This document shows positions 60,313-64,000 of a stretch of 64,000 bases of DNA, one piece after another; the stretch's first letter is position 1; every line of letters starts with the position of its first letter. Origin of the DNA: Enoplolaimus lenunculus (lineage: Eukaryota > Nematoda > Enoplea > Enoplida > Thoracostomopsidae); the NCBI GenBank assembly GCA_030248215.1, contig JASANG010004095.1, positions 1 to 64,000 of the forward strand, read 5' to 3'. The position numbers and the translations under genes are program-made. The notes under the pieces are model-generated. The model saw nothing but the letters and a program-made list of their open reading frames with translations, was not told where the DNA came from and did not search any database.

Positions 60313-60349
60313 AATAAAATTCGTACATCAACTCTACAATATTAATAAA
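60313..60349 (+). promoter_or_regulatory. dlg polyadenylation signals
   Basis: AATAAA occurs at 60313-60318 and again at 60344-60349. A GT-rich stretch (GTTGTGTCGTGTT) lies at about 60380-60392, the usual place for a downstream element. The 3' UTR would be only about 60-90 nt. Confidence 0.7.
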
Positions 60350-60394
60350 TTGTGTTATTCAAAATGTTGCGAATCAAAGTTGTGTCGTGTTATC

Positions 60395-60823
60395 ATTGCG
60401 ACGCCAGGTATGTGCAGTTGGCTACAGCTGTAACCCAAAACTTTTCTTAGGCAATTTTGATATAAATGGGTACACAGAGTAAAAACGGTATTATTACTAA
60501 ATAGTGTCACATTGCAGAAGCTCCAATTACACACGGTAACCCAACATTCTGGCGTCGCACATGACGTCTGTTATTGTGAAACATGACGTTTGTCTCACTC
60601 GTACGTCATAAATAGTTTTTTGTTCTCGTTAAATTTTATATTTATAACGCAAACATTTTGTGTCCAAAAATTTTTAAACAAATTTTTATCATTGTATTAG
60701 AGCATTATGGTAGGATGGCGTAGAATCAAGATGATATTTACAAAACAGTGTAAATGTAAGTAAGCATTATGTTGAATCTGTCGGTTTCGGCAATATGGAT
60801 TTTGTAAAGATCATGTTGATAAC
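60395..60823. other. Intergenic stretch after dlg
   Basis: AT-rich, no gene or repeat identified. Confidence 0.45.
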
Positions 60824-61082
60824 GCCTCATTCACACGTGCAAGTTTTGCCAGCAAAAACTCGCAGTCGCAAGTTGTACGGCATATTTGCAGCTGCAAGTA
60901 GTTTCAAAGGAACATTCAAATTGACCAATCAAACTGCAGGTGCAAGAAATTCAAGCGACTCGCAACTGCATTCACAGGTGCTAATTAAATTCAATAGCAT
61001 GAATTCCAGTTAATAACGTGAAGCTGCAAGAACTTCAAAGTGGCTTTGTGACTAAACTTGCACATGCAAGTAGGCACGTGCT
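60824..61082. mobile_element. MITE with ACACGTGCAAG termini, copy 2
   Basis: Left GCCTCATTCACACGTGCAAG and right CTTGCACATGCAAGTAGGCA are related inverted repeats. CTGCAAG and GCAGCTGCAA words fill the interior, as in 51004-51286. Confidence 0.65.
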
Positions 61083-62927
61083 AGTACGCTTAGAAAATCC
61101 TGGTATACGTCAAATTGAAAAACATAGTGTTTATTGTATTTTGATTGGTTGAGCTCACTTCAACGAATTTACTGTATAACGGCTGAATTGTAGAGACCTC
61201 GGGGTGCACGAATTTTGACGACCTAACCTGCTTTGAGTGACTCGTAAATAAAAAAATAGACCAACTTTGGCCAGTTACATCGTCGACAATTACAGGAGTT
61301 TTCGCAGTAATTAAGCTGTATAGAATTCTGTGGGAACGGTTCAACGCTTGTTTGAAATCGGACTTAACGTAACTGCAAGCCAAATTGTCTCTACATCTCA
61401 GTCAATGCATGGTACGTATGTCATTATTTGTTTGCATTCAGTTTAATATTCAGTTTAATATCTCGTTAAGTTATATTACTGTTTTGCCTGAAGCAGTTAT
61501 GAGTTCGGTTGAAGCTTTTTACTCTGAAACGACTCGGTTGCGCGTACAAGCGAAACCTGTGTTAACCCTGAGAGTCCTTGAACCGTTACGTAGCAAAATT
61601 ATGATCGTCAGACAACTTGCAAGCAGGCTTTAAGTCAGCTTTGATCTTAATGCACTATATTTATTGTTGAAGTGAGGTATTATTCCGATCGCACAATTCT
61701 GTAGGTTTGGTAAATGTGTAAATTTAAAATTTACAGAGAATTCGCTGGATATCGTTGGATAATCGTGGTATGTTCTGTTATTTTAGACTTTAAAATTTCA
61801 TTGTTTTAGAGTTGTGACCATTTTGATAGTTGTTGCACTAACTCAGCCAGCAACCAGCGTTGCATCAATATGCTAAACAGTGAAAGAAGTGTATTTGATA
61901 GGCGGTTAATGTAGTGTCCATCATCTTGAAATACGTGCGTCCTGGTAGTGAAACGTACTAAAGCTTAAACAGTGGCATTATTAGATGGCATGTGATTCTG
62001 GTTGTGTAGGTTCAAAAGCACTTGGACACCTCGTCATCATTAGCTTAAGCCTAAATTATGCTAAAAGTTGAAAATTGCGTAAACTATGATCGGAAAAGCC
62101 TGTTTAAGCTTAATTCTGATTGTTTTATGCAATGAATCATATTTCAAGCATTATTATTGTTTTCGTCTTTGTGGCAGATTTGTGTTGTCGAAAATTTGCA
62201 AAATTTGTTGTGATTAATAATTATTTTATTGTTTCGGTGGGTTGATCAACTGCTAATATCGTAGCTGGGTTGATCAACTGCTAATATCGTATTGTTTTGC
62301 GTTATGGTGACCAGGATCGTGATGAGTGCCACCATCAACAGCCGTTAAGACTGGTTAACCAACCGTTTGCGATGCGTTTATGTATTGCAGTATTGGTAGG
62401 GTTTGCAAACTCTGGTGTTGCAAGCATTTGCTTCTAATTCGAGCGATTCTAAGTAGTGTCCATATTCTGTAAAATGCATATAGCACCTACTACCAGTTTG
62501 TAATAGGTTTTCAAACTAGCGAACTGCTGCAATTGCAGATCTCAAAATTTGCACAAAAGTGAAATAAATCGAATGCAACAAATGTGATGAATTTCATACT
62601 TTACCATTTTCTGGTTCGAAAGTTACAAGACCTGTCAGTAACTGGTAATATGTGCTACACACATTTTAAAAATACGGTTTCATATTACAGATAAATTAAT
62701 ATTTGCTGACGACTGTGAGTTTTATTGCAATTTTGACTGTTTTGGACATTTTCCCACAAGCCTAAGCCTAATCCTAAGCTGAAATTGTGGCAAAATAGGA
62801 AAATTTTAAAAAATGTATTGGAAAACGTACGAGTGCTTATTATTAATTTCAATTTAACGATGCAAATTGTTGTATCCCGCGAGGTGAACGAAAACACAAT
62901 GTGTTTTCATGTTACAAATGATTAAAC
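61083..62927. other. Intergenic stretch, no gene recognised
   Basis: Frames of about 80-100 codons exist on both strands (for example 61385-61633 +, 61090-61383 -) but show no family similarity or splice context I can support. A 27-bp tandem pair (GGGTTGATCAACTGCTAATA) lies at 62237-62292. Confidence 0.45.
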
Positions 62928-63240
62928 CAAGAGTGGATAATCGCTATTTAACAAGAGAGTGCAACTGGGCACATTCTGTGTAGAAAAGAATGTACTCAGC
63001 ACGCGTTGCGTTTTTGCCCGACCCACCCTTTATTTAGAGGTGTTCAACCGGTTCGAACAATGGCACTTTATGTATGCGGCGTCAAACGTACTCCGGTCAT
63101 AGTTTAATTGACGGGTATTCATGCGATAGCGACCCCCCTCTAAACAAGCGTAGGTCGGCCAAAAACGCAACGCCCGGTGGTACATTTTTTGTACAATGCG
63201 GGAGCTCACGAGTTGCACACTCTTGTCATTATCCACTCTT
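62928..63240. mobile_element. MITE with AAGAGTGGATAAT termini (type copy)
   Basis: Left CAAGAGTGGATAAT and right ATTATCCACTCTT are perfect inverted repeats, with GAGAGTGCAACT / AGTTGCACACTCTTG inside. A perfect 8-bp duplication GATTAAAC flanks it (62920-62927 and 63241-63248). No protein is encoded. Relatives are at 12888-13203, 32040-32222 and 37960-38085. Confidence 0.93.
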
Positions 63241-63657
63241 GATTAAACTGATAACAGTTTGACGATTAATGATTTGTGGATTTTTTAAATGTATATATAT
63301 TGATATGTGGTGAGTTATGAGTATGTGGGCTTCTACGTTTACTTTAAGATATTTGGAATATTTCACAAACGTAGCTAACGAGTCTATTCGTTTTAAGCTT
63401 TCTTCGAATAAATGACTATAAGATACGCTGTGTAAGGCGTATTTGTGATGTAAATACGCTAGGAGCTGTTGTCAACTACTTGTTAACTTGCGTTCTTCAA
63501 TTAATTAATTGTAGTAAAAATTACGAACTTTTGAGTTCGTTTGTTAGTCTTTTGCAGATGTATGAGGAATCAGTGTAGATGTATTCTGTAGATGCAGCTG
63601 AGACAGTCGTCCTGAAAACGAATTTTAACGATGTGGGAATAATCGCACTGTCAGTGT

Positions 63658-63910
63658 ACACTGTAAATTCCAAAGAGTTGATTAATCAATTCAGTTAGCG
63701 AGTTGGTTATTTCTGAATTAATATCAGTAAACATTAGTTGACTCTGATTTGAGTTAATTCTCACTCTGAGTTGAGTTGACTGGGTGATTTGATTAATTAA
63801 TTCAGAATCAATTGAATCAACTCAAAATTCTGAGTTTTGATAGTCCTAACTCAAACTGGGTGATTCAACTCATACTGAATTAAAATTAACTCACTGAAAT
63901 TTACAGTGTA
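63658..63910. mobile_element. MITE with TACACTGTAAATT termini
   Basis: Left TACACTGTAAATTCC and right AATTTACAGTGTA are inverted repeats. The rest is a patchwork of GAGTTGA / TCAACTC and GATTAATTAATTCAG words that could fold extensively. No clear duplication in the flanks. Confidence 0.75.
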
Positions 63911-64000
63911 AAACATGCAATAGAGTGACTATATGTATTGAAATTTTCTACATCACGATTTTATTTACAATTAATTAAGTGTGAGTTAAGTTATGATGTC

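Noticed and set aside
60795-61633. Frames of 72-97 codons downstream of dlg on both strands
   Set aside because: One overlaps a MITE, and none has recognisable domains or splice context.
1-64000. Search for retrovirus-like, LTR, LINE or Polinton remains
   Set aside because: No reverse transcriptase, integrase, capsid or polymerase-like frame and no long terminal direct repeats were recognised; the direct copies of unit X lack such content.

Overview
This window is nuclear DNA from an invertebrate-type metazoan. It is AT-rich and intron-rich, uses GT..AG introns, and is heavily loaded with short non-autonomous DNA transposons, minisatellites and microsatellites. It is dominated by one host gene on the + strand: a discs-large (dlg/DLG1-4) MAGUK scaffold gene running from before position 8986 to a stop codon at 60283-60285. 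I assembled 23 coding exons. All GT/AG junctions and reading phases agree, giving 3,836 nt: two leading bases plus 1,278 codons including the stop. The encoded order is L27, a long linker, PDZ1, PDZ2, a linker, PDZ3, SH3, HOOK, guanylate-kinase-like (GK). Only the small start exon of the L27 form is missing; it probably lies upstream of the window or in the repeat-choked first 9 kb.

Layout. 1-7612: three copies of a ~2.3 kb repeat unit, two of them head-to-head as a giant palindrome and the third in direct orientation. 8986-10163: L27 exons. 13824-14951: a 1.1 kb phase-0 exon encoding a low-complexity linker. 23355-23828 and 27388-27534: two candidate alternative first exons, both ending in phase 0. 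The second begins Met-Met-Cys-Phe-Cys, with the same Cys3/Cys5 spacing as the palmitoylated start of vertebrate PSD-95. 30672-35789: pre-PDZ linker, PDZ1, PDZ2. 35790-53350: a 17.5 kb intron full of mobile-element relics. 53351-60285: PDZ3, SH3, HOOK and GK, followed by a short 3' UTR with two AATAAA signals. 60286-64000: no gene recognised, only repeats.

The gene's modular layout implies at least three protein forms sharing the PDZ-SH3-GK core: an L27 (beta-like) form, a Cys-X-Cys (alpha-like) form and a polyglutamine-headed form. Every exon from the end of exon 2 to the start of exon 6 is bounded by phase-0 introns, so linker exons can be swapped or skipped without frame change.

The accessory DNA is mostly hAT-like MITEs. 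Many have terminal inverted repeats related to CAGGGTGCAACCGGAA and 8-bp target duplications that can be read directly. The subfamilies look as if they differ by which short word (CCGGAT, GGAATC, GGTCCG, AACAGG, TCTCGG) fills their ends. Several minisatellites appear to have grown inside such elements or inside a tRNA-derived SINE. I recognised no retrovirus-like, LTR or Polinton element, no LINE protein, no CRISPR array and no bacterial-type gene.
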